From Pseudomonas sp. PD9R (GTDB lineage Bacteria; Pseudomonadota; Gammaproteobacteria; Pseudomonadales; Pseudomonadaceae): a stretch of DNA of 34,467 bases. The notes beneath the pieces are model-generated. The model saw only the letters and a program-made list of their open reading frames with translations, was not told the DNA's origin and did no database searches. The stretch covers positions 1-34,467 of the forward strand of contig NZ_JAHTMR010000031.1 of the NCBI RefSeq assembly GCF_019200975.1. The letters are read 5' to 3'. Of the stretch, positions 33,710 through 34,467 are shown piece after piece. A program made the translations under genes and the position numbers. Each line of letters opens with the position of its first letter. The first letter of the stretch is position 1.

Positions 33710-34192
33710 ATGAGTGCTTTTCACGACCTTAATTTGACAGCCCTGGATGGTCAGGCGCTACCGCTGGCGCCTTTCAAGGGGCACGTCGTGCTGGTGGTCA
33801 ACGTTGCCTCCAAATGTGGCTTGACCCCACAGTACGCGGCGCTGGAAAACCTCTACCAGCAATACAAAGCCAAAGGTTTCAGCGTGCTGGGCCTGCCATG
33901 CAACCAGTTTGCAGGCCAGGAGCCGGGCAGCGAGCAAGAGATTCAGGATTTTTGCAGCCTTAACTATGGCGTGACGTTTCCGTTGTCCAGCAAGCTGGAA
34001 GTCAACGGACATGAACGTCATCAGCTGTACAAGTTGCTGGCAGGCGAGGGTGCGGAGTTCCCTGGTGACATCACCTGGAACTTCGAGAAATTCCTGCTGG
34101 GTAAAGATGGGCGAGTTTTGGCGCGGTTCTCGCCACGTACCGCTCCGGATGATCCGAGCGTGGTTCAGGCGATTGAAAAAGCCCTGAGCTAA
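33710..34192 (+). CDS. Glutathione peroxidase-family thiol peroxidase
   Basis: The 160-residue GPx-family protein has the peroxidatic Cys36 in NVASKCGLTPQY, conserved GLPCNQFAGQEPGS, and WNFEKFLLGKDG near the C-terminus. Cysteine replaces selenocysteine, as usual in bacteria, and such enzymes generally use thioredoxin more than glutathione to reduce peroxides. It has no signal peptide. A weak GGAG-like site (ctggagttcgtc) precedes the ATG. It stands alone, followed by a REP half and an IS end. Confidence 0.94.
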   Translation: MSAFHDLNLTALDGQALPLAPFKGHVVLVVNVASKCGLTPQYAALENLYQQYKAKGFSVLGLPCNQFAGQEPGSEQEIQDFCSLNYGVTFPLSSKLEVNGHERHQLYKLLAGEGAEFPGDITWNFEKFLLGKDGRVLARFSPRTAPDDPSVVQAIEKALS

Positions 34193-34204
34193 ACAGATCA
34201 AGAT

Positions 34205-34256
34205 CAAAAGATCGCAGCCTTCGGCAGCTCCTACAGGTTTACGCATACCAATGTAG
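34205..34256. repeat. REP palindrome interrupted by an insertion element
   Basis: A full left arm (aaaagatcgcag..cagctcctaca, 34205-34234), the loop, and only the first bases of the right arm (tgtag, 34252-34256) are present. The arm then breaks into unrelated sequence leading to the transposase end. Confidence 0.75.
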
Positions 34257-34467
34257 ATACCGTCTTGACTCTCACCGGGCAAGTGCAAGTTTTGGGTCAA
34301 ATGGTTGTCCCGATTTGAGCACCCCGTAAACGAAATGCAGCAGCTTACGCATTGCAGCACAGATGATCTGCTTGGGGGCCTTGCCGTTGGCCTTCAGGCG
34401 ATCTTTCATGGCAATGATCGCTTCGTTATGCCGCAGCGCTACCAGGCCTGGCATGTAGAGGCCAGCA
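34257..34467. mobile_element. IS110-family insertion sequence, one end (partial)
   Basis: From the point where the REP arm is broken, the sequence runs into a minus-strand IS110-type transposase end. The element continues past the window. IS110-family elements that target REP sequences are known in Pseudomonas. Confidence 0.65.
34272..34467 (-). CDS. IS110-family transposase, C-terminal part (cut by window edge)
   Basis: The minus strand is open from the window edge to the stop at 34272. Its last roughly 64 residues (AGLYMPGLVALRHNEAI, then APKQIICAAMRKLLHFVYG) match the conserved end of IS110/IS116/IS902 transposases (Transposase_20 region: LYMxxLVAxRxN then A..RKLL). The start lies outside the window. 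IS110 enzymes have a RuvC-like DEDD domain and a serine-containing C-terminal domain; only the tail is seen here. Confidence 0.85.
   Translation of the reverse strand, partial: AGLYMPGLVALRHNEAIIAMKDRLKANGKAPKQIICAAMRKLLHFVYGVLKSGQPFDPKLALAR

Overview
The window is a chromosomal segment of a fluorescent-group Pseudomonas (P. fluorescens complex or close relative). The gene order darP-pmbA-fagA-fumC-orfX-sodA-ZIP | ptsO-rapZ-ptsN-hpf-rpoN-lptBAC-kdsCD | mlaFEDCB-ibaG-murA-hisGDC | algW | nif3-cysD-cysNC matches the P. aeruginosa PA4473-PA4442 stretch as I recall it. Two classes of palindromic repeat typical of this group separate the convergent units: 'GATCGCAGCC..GGCAGCTCCTACA' and 'TGTAGGAGCGAGGCTTGCCCGCG'.

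Layout. 1-2030: the divergent pair darP (50S maturation) and pmbA/tldE (peptide processing protease). 2170-6262: an iron-starvation and oxidative-stress operon (fagA, iron-free class II fumarase fumC, orfX, Mn-SOD sodA, ZIP-family metal transporter) behind a candidate Fur box. The 258-base stretch from the end of fagA to the first codons of fumC forms an elaborate nested inverted repeat. 6344-9848 (minus): the rpoN cluster, containing sigma-54, hibernation factor HPF, the nitrogen PTS proteins PtsN and NPr, and RapZ. 10033-13372 (minus): LPS export and Kdo synthesis (lptB, lptA, lptC, kdsC, kdsD). Divergent from it, 13647-18329 (plus): the Mla phospholipid-trafficking operon, ibaG and murA. 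The block is therefore a cell-envelope hub. 18458-21613: histidine genes hisG (short form), hisD and hisC. 21722-22882 (minus): algW, the DegS-like site-1 protease of the AlgU envelope-stress pathway. 22986-26829: a Nif3-like protein and the sulfate activation genes cysD and cysNC.

26846-29960 is the accessory part. An AT-rich cassette of about 2.4 kb lies between two direct copies of the module [terminator - palindromic repeat - 3' end of an acyltransferase gene]. The left copy is truncated; the right copy belongs to the intact acyltransferase. The cassette holds a frameshifted 3' remnant of an unidentified gene, a two-TM membrane protein, a 2-oxoglutarate/Fe(II) oxygenase, and a 302-residue protein with a long hydrophobic hairpin, an acidic repeat, a proline-rich segment and a Gly/Ser/Cys tail. 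I do not recognise it as a described system; a modified secreted toxin or peptide with a membrane immunity partner is a working guess only.

29739-34467: the acyltransferase, pta, a DUF3565 protein, an FKBP/SlyD-like isomerase, a thiol (glutathione-type) peroxidase, and at the edge the 3' end of an IS110-family element that appears to have landed inside a REP palindrome.
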